A stretch of 51,018 nucleotides of DNA. It comes from Stenotrophomonas maltophilia (GTDB taxonomy: Bacteria > Pseudomonadota > Gammaproteobacteria > Xanthomonadales > Xanthomonadaceae). Position 1 is the stretch's first letter; every line of letters starts with the position of its first letter. Below are positions 1 through 8,530 of this stretch, piece after piece. The notes beneath the pieces are model-generated. The model made no database searches. It had not been told where the DNA came from and worked only from the letters and a program-made list of their open reading frames with translations. The DNA lies in assembly GCF_003970865.1 (NCBI RefSeq), contig NZ_RXLZ01000039.1:1-51018 (forward strand), in the 5' to 3' direction. Made by a program: the position numbers and the translations under genes.

Positions 1-44
1 CAAGCAAAGCGCCCTCACCCATGTAAGCTCGGTCGCCGCTTGCT

Positions 45-120
45 CGTGTGCGCAGTCCTGCGCACACGGCAAGACCGGGGTTGGGCGTCCTGCCCAACCC
101 GCCCGAGGCATGCCTCGGGC
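45..120. repeat. cluster of three consecutive perfect hairpins
   Basis: Three stem-loops lie back to back. The first has arms CGTGTGCGCAG at 45-55 and CTGCGCACACG at 58-68 with a two-base loop. The second has arms GGGTTGGGC at 78-86 and GCCCAACCC at 92-100. The third is the 20-base perfect palindrome GCCCGAGGCATGCCTCGGGC at 101-120. No gene is seen here. Just downstream, 136-162 is nearly identical to the right arm of the long inverted repeat at 34781-34804, so these hairpins are probably the interior of the same kind of element, with its left arm outside the window. Confidence 0.75.
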
Positions 121-197
121 CCATGCGACTCACGCCCCGGCAACCGGACCCACCCCGCCTTCGACAGGTTCCTGCGATCTGTCGGGCATTGCTTTCT

Positions 198-312
198 GTA
201 GATCCACGCCATGCGTGGATGAATCTCTATCGAAATCGAATATTTCGAGAATTGAACGAAGAGCATCCACGCATGGCGTGGATCTACCGTGTCGACCAAG
301 GTCGACACCTAC
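198..312. repeat. SMAG-type REP pair plus a second GTAG hairpin
   Basis: A hairpin starting GTAGATCCACGC (198-220) faces an inverted copy ending GCGTGGATCTAC (265-287), giving the head-to-head arrangement typical of paired REP elements. It is followed at once by a different stem, GTGTCGACC-AA-GGTCGACAC (289-308), whose foot CCTAC is again an inverted GTAG. GTAG at the base of the stem is the hallmark of the SMAG family of S. maltophilia. The remainder of 1-521 shows no credible gene. Confidence 0.85.
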
Positions 313-336
313 CAACAGCCACCGGAATCTTTCAGA

Positions 337-438
337 GGTGGGGCGGTGTCGGAGTGCGGGGTGTCAGCCGCATGGATGCGGCTGCCAAGCCTACAAGGAC
401 GTACTTGCGGCGTCCCCGCACTCCGGCACCGCCCCACC
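337..438. repeat. long composite inverted repeat with inner hairpin
   Basis: Outer arms of 25 bases (337-361 and 414-438) match at 24 of 25 positions. They enclose a 52-base centre holding a second, perfect hairpin: CAGCCGCAT (365-373), GG, ATGCGGCTG (376-384). The architecture matches that at 34705-34804, where the arms have a different sequence. It lies between a SMAG cluster and the 3' end of the MFS gene. Confidence 0.75.
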
Positions 439-491
439 ACCCCACGGAATCCACGCTGTTGATGTTGATGTGGCTCCGGCTTCCAGCAGGT

Positions 492-510
492 GCAGGGCTG
501 CAAGCCCTGC
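492..510 (-). terminator. hairpin just past the MFS stop codon
   Basis: GCAGGGCT (492-499) pairs with AGCCCTGC (503-510) across a three-base loop, 11 bases past the stop of the leftward MFS gene. No T-tract follows on the minus strand, so this is a possible transcript 3'-end structure rather than a clear intrinsic terminator. Confidence 0.4.
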
Positions 511-521
511 CAAACACCCCC

Positions 522-1715
522 CTACTTCAAACGCAGCAGCAGGCTGCCGCCCGCACACACCACCGCCAGCCAGGCCACACCGTGCCACCCCCACTGCGCC
601 AGCGCCAGGCTGCCCAGCGCACCACCGGCGGCCATGCCGATGAACATGCCCGTGAACAGCAGCGCATTGAGCCTGCTGCGCGCTGGTGGCACCAGGCCGT
701 AGACCAGCGTCTGGTGCGCCACCAGCGCCGACTGGAAGCCGAAATCGAACAGCAGCGCACTCACCACCAGCAGCGGCAGCAATGCGGCGGCCGGCAACCA
801 GGCTTCGGCCAGCAGCAGGCCGAAGCCCAGCAGCGCCACCGCGATCGCCAGCCGCGCCACTGCATGGCAACCCAAGCGATCAGCGAATCGGCCGGCGAAC
901 GGAGCAGCCAGCGCACCGGCCGCACCCGCAATACCGAACGCACCCGCCGCCGCACTGCCCAGGCCCAGGCGGGCATGCAGCATCAGCGCCAGCGTCGACC
1001 AGAACGCGCTGAAGCCGACTGCCAGCAACGACTGGCTGGCGACCGCACGGCGCAGCTGCGGCTGCTCGCGCCACAACGCCAGCAACGAACCCAACAATGC
1101 CGGATAGCGCAGCGTGCTGGTCGGTGCAAAACGCGGCAGCGCACGCGCCATCACCGCACCCATCGCCGCCACCGATACCGCGGCCAGTACGAACTGGGTA
1201 CGCCAGCCCCACGCCTCGGCCACTACGCCACTGACCACGCGCGACAGCAGGATGCCGAGCAGCAGCCCGGTCATTACCCGGCCGACGATCTGGCCGCGCT
1301 GAGCATCCGGCGCCAGCACCGCAGCGGCCGGCACGATGTCCTGTGCCAGCGTGGCCATCAGCCCGACCAGCAGGCTGGCCATCAGCAGGCCCGGCAGGTG
1401 CCCGGCCATCGCTGCGGCGCCCAGTGCCAGTGCCAGCAACGCGGACTTCAACAGGATCAGGTTGCGGCGGTCGAAGCGGTCGCCCAACGGCGCCAGCAGC
1501 AGGATGCCCAGTGCATACCCCAGCTGGGTCAAGGTCGGTACCAGGCCGACGGCGCGCTCGCCTGCGCCGAGGTCCTGGGCGATCAGGCCCAGCATCGGCT
1601 GGCTGTAGTAGAGCGAGGCGACCGAGAAGCCGGCGCCGGCCGCCATTGCCAGCACCAGCGGGGTGGAAGGTGCGGTCGCGGGTGCGGCGGCGACAGACAG
1701 CGAGGGGGTAGACAT
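522..1715 (-). CDS. MFS transporter, probable drug or sugar efflux
   Basis: This is an inner-membrane major facilitator of 397 residues with about twelve hydrophobic segments, the usual size for a 12-TM member. The loop 2-3 signature GDRFDRR is visible at residues 78-84, and a short low-complexity Ala/Pro/Ser stretch precedes TM1. The ATG at 1715 (MSTPSLSV) was chosen over 1763 because the family starts close to TM1; no strong ribosome binding site decides it. The gene diverges from a LysR-type regulator across 93 bases, the usual arrangement for a regulator controlling an efflux pump, so the pump is probably induced by a small aromatic or toxic ligand. The substrate cannot be read from the sequence. 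Confidence 0.88.
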   Translation of the reverse strand: MSTPSLSVAAAPATAPSTPLVLAMAAGAGFSVASLYYSQPMLGLIAQDLGAGERAVGLVPTLTQLGYALGILLLAPLGDRFDRRNLILLKSALLALALGAAAMAGHLPGLLMASLLVGLMATLAQDIVPAAAVLAPDAQRGQIVGRVMTGLLLGILLSRVVSGVVAEAWGWRTQFVLAAVSVAAMGAVMARALPRFAPTSTLRYPALLGSLLALWREQPQLRRAVASQSLLAVGFSAFWSTLALMLHARLGLGSAAAGAFGIAGAAGALAAPFAGRFADRLGCHAVARLAIAVALLGFGLLLAEAWLPAAALLPLLVVSALLFDFGFQSALVAHQTLVYGLVPPARSRLNALLFTGMFIGMAAGGALGSLALAQWGWHGVAWLAVVCAGGSLLLRLK

Positions 1716-1808
1716 CGGCGAGTCCGGTGGAGGAAGTGGGCGTATCCTGCCGGTATTCGCCAAACGTCTGTAGTAGGCTTCATTACATATCCTTCATACG
1801 CATTACGC

Positions 1809-2738
1809 ATGAATGACCTCGCTATCGGTGCGGATCGCCTGGATCTGCTGCGCACCTTCCTGCGCATCGTCGATGCCGGCAGCCTGTCCGCTGCTGCCGT
1901 GCAGCTGGGCACCACCCAGCCGACGGTCAGCCGCCGCCTTCAGGCCCTGGAGCGGCAGCTCGGCCTGCGCCTGCTGCAGCGCTCTACCCACGGCCTGCAG
2001 CTGACCGAAGACGGCCTGCGCTGCCAGCGCCATGCGCAACGCGTGGTCGACGAATGGGAGTCGCTGCAGGCCGAACTGCACGGCGAACCGGAAACACTGC
2101 GCGGACGCCTGCGGGTGATGGTGCCGCACGCGTTCGGCCAGGCACAGCTGCTGCCGACCATGCTCGCGTTCCTCGCCCAGCACCCGCAGCTGAGCCTGGA
2201 GTGGATCCTGGAAGATCGGCGCCCGGACTTCATCGCAGAAGGCATCGACTGCGCGGTGCGGGTGGGACCGGTCGACGAACCGCGCATGGTCGCATTGCCG
2301 CTTGCCGAAGTGCCACGCATCGTCGTGGCAGCGCCCTCACTGGTGCAGGCCACCGCGATCAGCACACCGGAACAGGCGCAGGCACTGCCGTGGATCTCAC
2401 TGGTCACCTATTACCGCGAACGCCTGCTGCTGCATGATGCACAGGGGCGCGCGCATACCCTTTCGATCAGCCCGCGCCTGCTCAGCGACAACCTGTTCGT
2501 GGTGCAACAGGCCGCATGTGCGGGGCTGGGTGCAGCGGTGGTCTCGGCCTGGCTGGTGGCCGACGATCTCGCACAAGGTCGGCTGGTGCAGCTGCTGCCG
2601 GACTGGCAGGCGCCGGCACTGCCGGTACACGTGGTGTTTCCCGCCGCACGTCAGCAGCCCCCACGGCTGCGCGCCTTCATCGATGCGATGAAGGCCGCGC
2701 TACCGCAATTGCATGGAATGCGGCCGGCGCCGCGTTAG
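1809..2738 (+). CDS. LysR-family transcriptional regulator
   Basis: This is a 309-residue DNA-binding regulator. The N-terminal winged helix-turn-helix is evident in the first 70 residues (LSAAAVQLGTTQPTVSRRLQ), followed by a substrate-binding domain of the periplasmic-binding-protein fold. The ATG at 1809 was chosen because the preceding part of the same open frame is repeat-derived sequence and antisense to the MFS gene. It is transcribed divergently from the MFS transporter and is the likely regulator of both. The C-terminal part resembles the broad group of LysR regulators that control neighbouring transporters or oxidoreductases. A SMAG pair follows 16 bases after the stop. Confidence 0.9.
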   Translation: MNDLAIGADRLDLLRTFLRIVDAGSLSAAAVQLGTTQPTVSRRLQALERQLGLRLLQRSTHGLQLTEDGLRCQRHAQRVVDEWESLQAELHGEPETLRGRLRVMVPHAFGQAQLLPTMLAFLAQHPQLSLEWILEDRRPDFIAEGIDCAVRVGPVDEPRMVALPLAEVPRIVVAAPSLVQATAISTPEQAQALPWISLVTYYRERLLLHDAQGRAHTLSISPRLLSDNLFVVQQAACAGLGAAVVSAWLVADDLAQGRLVQLLPDWQAPALPVHVVFPAARQQPPRLRAFIDAMKAALPQLHGMRPAPR

Positions 2739-2753
2739 GTCATCGGCCGCATC

Positions 2754-2810
2754 ATCCACGCATGGCGTGGATCTACTGGGGGTACGGGTAGATCCACGCC
2801 ATGCGTGGAT
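2754..2810. repeat. SMAG REP pair between convergent genes
   Basis: Two inverted copies of the GTAGATCCACGC-type hairpin (2754-2776 and 2788-2810) are separated by 11 bases and fill most of the gap between the convergent LysR and amidohydrolase genes. The position suggests a role in 3'-end formation or mRNA stability. Confidence 0.85.
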
Positions 2811-2827
2811 TCCGTCCAACCCCGCAA

Positions 2828-4285
2828 TCAGTCAGCTTTCGCCGCCTCGGCATTCCACGCCGCAACCTTGGCCTTGGTGTCGGCCAGCATCTTGTCCAGC
2901 GCGGCGCGGTCATACACGTTGCCGCGCAGGATCACGCTGTCGATTTTTTCCGTGGCGGCAATGTCCTGCAGCGGGTTGGCGGTCAGCAGCACCAGATCGG
3001 CCGCCTTGCCCTGCGTGACACCACCGTAGCGGTCCATCTGGCCGAACCAGGCCGGGCCGGAACGGGTTGCGGCCGACAGCGCCTGCGGTGCGCTCAGGCC
3101 CTCCTTCACGAACAGCTGCAGCTCCTGGTGCAGGGCGATGCCCGGGAAGTTGAACGAGTTGAGGAAGCCCGCATCGGTACCGGCGATGATCGTCACGCCG
3201 GCCTCCTGCAGCATCGGCAGCACTGCGGCCACCTGGTGGTACTGCGTGTGGCGCGCTTCGATCTGCGCCGGCGTGGCCTTCGCCGCGCGGTCCACGCGCC
3301 ACTGGTAGGTCGCACGCAGGCCCGGGCCGATGTAGGCCAGGTAAGGGTCGTTGGCGTGGTCATCCTGGTCAAGGAAGTCGAGGATGCGGCCACCGTTGAG
3401 GGTCGGGGTCACGAATACGCCGCGCTTGGCGAAATCACGGTAGACGTGCATCGCAGTGTCACGGTCGAAGCTGGCGTCGAGACGGCGGTTGGCTTCGGCA
3501 CGGTCGATGCGGCCGGCACCGAAGTCGGCGGCAATCTGCGCCTCGTCCTTGCTGCCCGCCTTGAATGCGTAGTCCAGATGCTCGATCGAGGCCAGGCCGG
3601 CATCGACCGCCTGCTCCACGGTCAGCGCCATCGGAATGTGGCCCGAGGCCTTGAAGCCGGCCTTGCGCGCAGCACTGGCCGAGTACAGGAACAGCTCCGG
3701 CTTCAGCGTGCTGTCGGTGATCTTCACGAAATCAACCTTGTCGTGCTGCAGGCGGGCGATCGCCTTGTCGGCGTCGGCCTCGCTGCCCACTTCGATCGTG
3801 CCCTTCCAGACCGGCTTGATGCCTTCGATCTTCGCGCCCGAACTGAGCACGCGTGGGCCGAACAGGGTGCCCTTGGCGATCTCGCCACGCCACTGCAGTA
3901 CCTGCTCGGGCAGATCGCCGGAACAGTCGCGCACGGTGGTGATGCCGTGCGCGATGTACAGCGGCAGCAGTGCCTTGTTCTCTTCGATCAGCGCCGGGCC
4001 ACCACCGAAGTGCACGTGCATGTCCCACAGGCCCGGGATCAGGTACTTGCCCTTGGCATCGATCTGGCGGGCCGCACTCCACTGGCTGCGCAGCTGTGCG
4101 TCCGGGCCGACGGCGACGATGTCCTCGCCACGGATCACCACGCTCTGCCCGGCCAGGGTGCTGGCGTGCTCGACATCGACCACGGTGGCATTGCGGATCA
4201 GCAGGTCGGCGCGCTCGGCGGCAGACGCCGACAGCGGTGCTACCGCAATGAGGATGGCAAGGGACAAAGGACGGGAACGGAACAT
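2828..4285 (-). CDS. exported amidohydrolase (imidazolonepropionase-like)
   Basis: This is a metal-dependent hydrolase of the amidohydrolase superfamily, about 485 residues long, with a signal peptide (hydrophobic core, cleavage near SASA-AE, about residue 23). The metal-binding HxH is in GLWDMHVHFGG at about residues 90-92. Further signatures in order are VKITDS (possible carboxylated Lys), SGHIP, SIEHLDYA and AGTDAGF, as in exported Xaa-Pro dipeptidase and imidazolonepropionase-like members. The ATG at 4285 is preferred because it has an AGGA about 8 bases upstream and begins directly at the signal peptide; an in-frame ATG at 4336 abuts the upstream ankyrin stop but has no ribosome site. 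It likely forms an operon with the ankyrin gene. It probably cleaves a dipeptide or cyclic amide in the periplasm; the substrate is unknown. Confidence 0.88.
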   Translation of the reverse strand: MFRSRPLSLAILIAVAPLSASAAERADLLIRNATVVDVEHASTLAGQSVVIRGEDIVAVGPDAQLRSQWSAARQIDAKGKYLIPGLWDMHVHFGGGPALIEENKALLPLYIAHGITTVRDCSGDLPEQVLQWRGEIAKGTLFGPRVLSSGAKIEGIKPVWKGTIEVGSEADADKAIARLQHDKVDFVKITDSTLKPELFLYSASAARKAGFKASGHIPMALTVEQAVDAGLASIEHLDYAFKAGSKDEAQIAADFGAGRIDRAEANRRLDASFDRDTAMHVYRDFAKRGVFVTPTLNGGRILDFLDQDDHANDPYLAYIGPGLRATYQWRVDRAAKATPAQIEARHTQYHQVAAVLPMLQEAGVTIIAGTDAGFLNSFNFPGIALHQELQLFVKEGLSAPQALSAATRSGPAWFGQMDRYGGVTQGKAADLVLLTANPLQDIAATEKIDSVILRGNVYDRAALDKMLADTKAKVAAWNAEAAKAD

Positions 4286-4336
4286 GGACAGCATCCTGGT
4301 GGGCACGCCCAGCGTGCGGGTGGAAGAGGTTTGCAT

Positions 4337-5038
4337 TCAGCGCACCGCGCCGTGCTGGCGCAGCAGGGTTTCAATTCCGGTATAGCCGCGCTGGCGCGCG
4401 TGCGCCAGCGGCGTCACGCCGTCGCCGTCGGCCAGCTCCGGGTCGGCGCCGGCCTCCAGCAGCAGCTGCACGATCTGCACGTGACGCGCACCGCCATCGC
4501 CGAGCAGGATCGCTTCCAGCAGCGCGGTCCAGTGCAGCCGGTTGACATGGTCCACCGCCACACCGGCCCGCAGCAGCGTGCGCACGGTGGCGACGTGGCC
4601 GCGCTCGGCGGCCGGAATCAGCGCGGTGCCGCCATAGCGGTTGGTGCTGCGCAGATCGGCGCCATGCGCCAGGGTCATCGCCAGGATCTCGTCCAGGCCG
4701 CGCGCACCGGCATACAGGTAGGCGCTGTCCTGCAACGCATCCTTGGCATTGACGTCGGCGCCGGCTTCGATCAGCTCACGCGCGGCATCCACGTTGTTGC
4801 CGTGCGTGGCCAGCAGCAGCGCGGTACGGCCCTGGCCATCGCGCGCCTCCAGCGTGGCCCCATCCTCGATCGCCTGTCGCACCGCATCGGCGTCGCCGCG
4901 GCTGGCGGCATCACGCAGGCGGCCATCGACGTCGGCTTTGGACGTTGCGGTGCAGGCCGGGGTGACCATGGCCAGCAGGCACAACAGCAGCACGCGCGCC
5001 AACGGCGCAGGCCAGCCAGGGGAATGATGGACGCGCAT
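4337..5038 (-). CDS. exported ankyrin-repeat protein
   Basis: This 233-residue protein has an N-terminal signal sequence ending ...MVTPACTATS, perhaps a weak lipobox, followed by about five ankyrin repeats. Recognisable repeat cores include GQGRTALLLATHGNN, ELIEAGADVNAKD, YGGTALIPAAERGH, LLEAGADPELADGDGVTPLAHA. Ankyrin repeats bind proteins, so a periplasmic scaffold or inhibitor role is plausible. A GGAGA about 8 bases before the ATG supports the start. The downstream amidohydrolase starts 51 bases later (or directly abuts if its upstream ATG is used), so the pair is probably co-transcribed and the two proteins may interact. A LysR gene diverges from it. Confidence 0.85.
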   Translation of the reverse strand: MRVHHSPGWPAPLARVLLLCLLAMVTPACTATSKADVDGRLRDAASRGDADAVRQAIEDGATLEARDGQGRTALLLATHGNNVDAARELIEAGADVNAKDALQDSAYLYAGARGLDEILAMTLAHGADLRSTNRYGGTALIPAAERGHVATVRTLLRAGVAVDHVNRLHWTALLEAILLGDGGARHVQIVQLLLEAGADPELADGDGVTPLAHARQRGYTGIETLLRQHGAVR

Positions 5039-5160
5039 GACAGTGTCTCCTCATGTCCGTCGCCACGGAACGCCGTGCGACGGTAGCAACAGCCGGGCAT
5101 TGCCGGCCCCTGCCCTGCATGGTAGAAGTCGGCCTGGGTATCCAGAAGTGAAATGTTCAA

Positions 5161-6042
5161 ATGCAAGACAGTGCCAAATCGAATAGAACCCTGTTCGAAC
5201 TGGACCTGCTGCGGGCGCTGGTGATGGTCGCCGACTGCGGCAGCTTCACTACGGCGGCCACGCGCCTGCATTCGACCCAGTCCACGGTCAGCCAGAAGGT
5301 ACGCCGGCTGGAGGAACTGGCCGGGCATCGCCTGCTCGAACGCGGCCACCGCGACGTGCACCCCACCGACGCCGGCCACACCCTGCTCGGCTACGCACGG
5401 CGCATGCTCGACCTGAACGAGGAAATGGCCCAGGCGCTGGCCGGTGCGACGGTGGAGACCGCGGTCCGTATCGGCGTGCCCGAGGACTTCGTCAACGCGC
5501 AGACCACGCGCATGCTGGCCGCCTTCAGCCGTCGCCACCCGCAGGTGAAGCTGGAGATCAGCAGCGGCCTCAGCCGCGACCTGGCGCAGGGCTTCGATCA
5601 CGGCGAGCTGGACCTGGTGCTGGTCAAGCAGCGCCGCAACAGCCGCCAGGCGGTGCATTGCCGGCGCGAGCCGATGCACTGGATCGACAGCCTGCGCAGC
5701 AGCTGCCTGCAGCAGGACCCGCTGCCGTTGGTCACCTTCCCGCCGCGCGGGTTGTACCGCGACGAGATGATCCATGCCGTGGAAGCGCTGGGCCTGCGCT
5801 GGCGCATCGCCTTCACCAGTTCGTCGCTGAGCGGCATCCAGGGCGCGGTGGCCGATGGCATCGGCATCAGCCTGCTGCCACGCCGCGCGGTCAGCCGCGA
5901 GCACCGCATCATCGATGGCGAGCGTGAGCTGCCGGTGATCGACAACTACGAAATCGGCCTGCTGCATCGTGCCGACGCCGACGATGCCGTGCGCGCGCTG
6001 GCCAGCGAGCTGTGGCGCCAGGTGCAACGCGAACCGGACTGA
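5161..6042 (+). CDS. LysR-family transcriptional regulator
   Basis: This is a 293-residue LysR regulator with the N-terminal winged helix-turn-helix (FTTAATRLHSTQSTVSQKVRRLEEL) and a C-terminal effector domain that ends with the usual GIGISLLPRRAV segment. It is divergent from the ankyrin/amidohydrolase operon, with 122 bases between the start codons, and is the obvious candidate regulator of that operon. The ATG at 5161 has no clear ribosome site. The ligand is unknown. A single SMAG hairpin sits just after the stop. Confidence 0.9.
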   Translation: MQDSAKSNRTLFELDLLRALVMVADCGSFTTAATRLHSTQSTVSQKVRRLEELAGHRLLERGHRDVHPTDAGHTLLGYARRMLDLNEEMAQALAGATVETAVRIGVPEDFVNAQTTRMLAAFSRRHPQVKLEISSGLSRDLAQGFDHGELDLVLVKQRRNSRQAVHCRREPMHWIDSLRSSCLQQDPLPLVTFPPRGLYRDEMIHAVEALGLRWRIAFTSSSLSGIQGAVADGIGISLLPRRAVSREHRIIDGERELPVIDNYEIGLLHRADADDAVRALASELWRQVQREPD

Positions 6043-6047
6043 CCACA

Positions 6048-6070
6048 GTAGATCCACGCCATGCGTGGAT
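6048..6070. repeat. single SMAG hairpin
   Basis: One GTAGATCCACGC-type stem-loop lies 6 bases after the LysR stop. No partner copy is seen nearby. It may mark the 3' end of the transcript. Confidence 0.75.
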
Positions 6071-6204
6071 AGAAACGACCCTCCGGCATCGAAAAGGGCG
6101 CTGGTGCGCCAGCAAATACACGCTTGTCGCAAAAGGCCCACTGATGGCGTACCCAAGGCCTGGACGATAGGGTGGTGAACGCCCTTCTCCGGATTACCCC
6201 GCCT

Positions 6205-6678
6205 ATGACCAGCACGTACCAGGTTACTTTGACCCCTGCTCCGAAGGACGAAGCCGACATCCGGTTCGATCCGCTGCCACCTGCACTCATCGCGCACATG
6301 CAGCATCAGCGTGCACAGGTTGCTGCCCTTGTCGCGTCTGCGTTCCCCACCGTGCCTGTTCAATGGCCGCTGCTGCCGAGCACGCTGCAACGCGTAGTCG
6401 ATGCAGAACTGATCGATCACGATGATTGTGACGGCTGGGAAGCACTGGGGGTTGCATTCGGTGACTGTCTGGCACAGCGTGTACCGGAACTTGCCTGGAC
6501 CCAGGTAACCGATGCCTGGGGCGTCGATGCGGTTCTCCGCTATGGAGAGGCCAATAGCATTGTCAGCGCCGTCACCATGTTGATCAAGCGCGTCGAAGAA
6601 GGCGAGGTCATCGAGATCAATCATCTGCTTGAGGCCCTCGAGGAGCTCATCATCCAGCAAGCGCTCAAGCCCAGCTGA
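6205..6678 (+). CDS. DUF3806-like small cytoplasmic protein, copy 1
   Basis: This protein of 157 residues has no signal peptide or membrane segment. The core TLQRVVDAELI...DGWEALGVAFGDCLAQRVPELAWTQVTDAWGVDAVLRY resembles the DUF3806 family, whose function is unknown. It is closely related to the next gene (about two thirds identical by eye over about 125 residues), so the two are a tandem duplication. The ATG at 6205 was chosen by matching the paralogue's start; a GTG at 6172 in the same frame is possible. Its GC content and codon use are milder than the second copy's, suggesting that the copies have diverged for some time or that one was acquired. Confidence 0.75.
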   Translation: MTSTYQVTLTPAPKDEADIRFDPLPPALIAHMQHQRAQVAALVASAFPTVPVQWPLLPSTLQRVVDAELIDHDDCDGWEALGVAFGDCLAQRVPELAWTQVTDAWGVDAVLRYGEANSIVSAVTMLIKRVEEGEVIEINHLLEALEELIIQQALKPS

Positions 6679-6854
6679 GCCCATGAGCGGACAATTAAGC
6701 CGCGCAGAATGACGTATGCGGACCTTGATGCTGCACCTGCAGGAGCAATCAGAGTTCGCGCATTGATCATCGATATCTGATCAGACCTGCCGCGCCGAGG
6801 CACTACATCGCCGGCTACAGTGCCTGTTATTTCCGTGCTCCACGGCGCCTTGCC

Positions 6855-7292
6855 ATGTCCGACGAAATCCCCACCCGCTTCGATCCCCTGCCCGCTGCCC
6901 TGCAGACGCATCTGCAGCACCAGCGTTCGCTGATCGCCGCGCGCGTGGCCGCCGGCTTCCCGACGTTGCCGGTGCAGTGGCCGCTGACGGCCACCACCCT
7001 GCAGCGCGTGGTCGATGCCGAGCTGATCGATCGTGACGACTGCGATGGCTGGGAAGCGCTGGGCGTGGCGTTCGGTGACACCCTGGCCCAGCGCGTGCCA
7101 GGCCTGGCCTGGATGCAGGTCACCGATGCCTGGGGCATCGACGCGGTGCTGCGCTATGCCGACAGCAGCCTGCAGATCGGCGCCAGCACGCTGCTGCTCA
7201 AGCGCGTCGAGCAGGGCGAGATCATCGACATTGCCCACCTGCTTGCGTGGCTTGAGGAATTCGTCGCCACCCGCGCCGACGATTACGCCTGA
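6855..7292 (+). CDS. DUF3806-like small cytoplasmic protein, copy 2
   Basis: This 145-residue paralogue of the preceding gene shares the motifs RFDPLP, QHQR, FPT.PVQWPL, TLQRVVDAELIDRDDCDGWEALGVAFGD and a C-terminal LLKRVEQGEIIDIAHLL. It is separated from copy 1 by 176 bases containing a local AT-richer stretch (around 6760-6785), so it may have its own promoter. No catalytic motif is recognised. The conserved acidic/aromatic core and lack of a signal point to a cytoplasmic protein; immunity or adaptor roles are possible but unsupported. Confidence 0.75.
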   Translation: MSDEIPTRFDPLPAALQTHLQHQRSLIAARVAAGFPTLPVQWPLTATTLQRVVDAELIDRDDCDGWEALGVAFGDTLAQRVPGLAWMQVTDAWGIDAVLRYADSSLQIGASTLLLKRVEQGEIIDIAHLLAWLEEFVATRADDYA

Positions 7293-7304
7293 CGGCTCAT
7301 CGGG

Positions 7305-7373
7305 GTAGATCCACGCCATGCGTGGATGAATTAGACCACGCCATGGTGCCATCCACGCATGACGTGGATCTAC
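7305..7373. repeat. SMAG REP pair between convergent genes
   Basis: A GTAGATCCACGC hairpin (7305-7327) faces an inverted copy (7351-7373) that carries one mismatch in its stem. The right copy overlaps the last codons of the leftward CodA-like gene, whose stop is at 7370-7372, so the REP supplies part of the coding 3' end. Confidence 0.82.
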
Positions 7374-8530
7374 AGCCAGCGGCCGTCGACCACCACCCGG
7401 CGCTCCACCGGTACCCCGGCCACGGCAGCCGGGCCGTGGTCGGCACGCACCGCCACGAAAGTGGCTGGCTGGCCTTCGGCAATACCATGCTGCGGCAGGC
7501 CGATCGCCTGCGCGGCTTGGGTGGTGACCATGTCCAGTGCCAGCATCAGGTCGGCATCGGTGTAGAAGCCGGAACGGTAGCCCAGCAGCATCGCCCGCTG
7601 CAGCAGATCGCCATTGCCATACGGCCACCAGCAGTCGCGGATGTTGTCGTTGCCCGCGAACATGCGCACACCGGCATCATGCAGCGCGCGCAGCGGCGGG
7701 AACGGATGATCCCCCGGCGCGTTGCTCATGATCGCCACACCCGCCGTGGCCAACGCCTCGCCCACCTGCAGTGCGCGTGCCAGCGGCACGTCGCCCAGCG
7801 CATAGGCATGGCTGACCGCAACCCGCCCCTGCAGGCCGGCGGCCCGCGTCCGCGCGGCGATCCGCAGCAGCTGGGCCAGGCCGGTTTCGCCGGGCTCGTG
7901 CAGATGGATGTCCAGCTGCACGCCGTAGCGCTCGGCCAGGCCGAACAGCAGTGCCAGCTGGCCTTCGGCATCACCATCGAGCGTGGTCGGGTCGATGCCG
8001 CCGAGCACCTCCACGCCCGCAGCCAGCGCCTGCTCCAGTACGGCGGCGGTGCCGGGACAGGACATCACCCCGGCCTGCGGAAACGCCACCAGCTGGATCC
8101 GCATGATGTCGGCGCAGCGCAGCGCCGCCTCGCGCACCGCTTCGAGATGGCCGAGACCGGTGCTGGCGTCGATATCGACATGGCAGCGCATCGCCACCGT
8201 ACCGAACGCACTGCACTGGCGGATCAGCGCCTCGGCACGGTCCACCATCGGTGCCGCACCCGCCACCGCCGCCTTCTCCACCGCCAGCCGCTCACGCAGG
8301 CTGTTCACCGGCTGGTGCGGGTGCCAATGGTCGCCGACGAAGCTCTTGTCGAGGTGAATGTGGCCGTCCACCAGCCCGGGCAGCACCGCGAAGCCCTGCA
8401 GATCGACGCATTCCGTCCCTTCTGCCGGCGCGGCCTCGCCATTGAGCCCGCTGATGCGGCCATCACGGATATGGAAATGCAGTGGCGCACCGTCGCGGTC
8501 GACACCGCCATGGACGAACTGAAGGGTCAT
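7370..8530 (-). CDS. CodA-like amidohydrolase / cytosine deaminase family
   Basis: This is a cytoplasmic metal-dependent deaminase or hydrolase of 386 residues. Signatures of the cytosine deaminase/atrazine-hydrolase group appear in order: LPGLVDGHIHLDKSF (metal HxH at about 57-59), MRCHVDIDAS, LDIHLHEPGE, VAVSHAYALG and AGNDNIRDCWWPYGNGD, the last equivalent to the metal Asp loop of CodA. The ATG at 8530 gives the right N-terminus and has GGGAG upstream. The true substrate may be cytosine, a pterin or another N-heterocycle. It is divergent from the UbiC-like gene by about 180 bases and stands alone as a unit. Confidence 0.85.
   Translation of the reverse strand: MTLQFVHGGVDRDGAPLHFHIRDGRISGLNGEAAPAEGTECVDLQGFAVLPGLVDGHIHLDKSFVGDHWHPHQPVNSLRERLAVEKAAVAGAAPMVDRAEALIRQCSAFGTVAMRCHVDIDASTGLGHLEAVREAALRCADIMRIQLVAFPQAGVMSCPGTAAVLEQALAAGVEVLGGIDPTTLDGDAEGQLALLFGLAERYGVQLDIHLHEPGETGLAQLLRIAARTRAAGLQGRVAVSHAYALGDVPLARALQVGEALATAGVAIMSNAPGDHPFPPLRALHDAGVRMFAGNDNIRDCWWPYGNGDLLQRAMLLGYRSGFYTDADLMLALDMVTTQAAQAIGLPQHGIAEGQPATFVAVRADHGPAAVAGVPVERRVVVDGRWL

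Noticed and set aside
48..1808. Open frame extending the LysR gene at 1809 far upstream
   Set aside because: It runs through SMAG hairpins and antisense to the MFS gene; its Gln/Arg-rich product looks like a shadow of GC-rich sequence, and LysR homologues start at 1809.
2801..5086. 761-codon open frame opposite the amidohydrolase and ankyrin genes
   Set aside because: It starts inside a SMAG hairpin and has the low-complexity composition of antisense frames.
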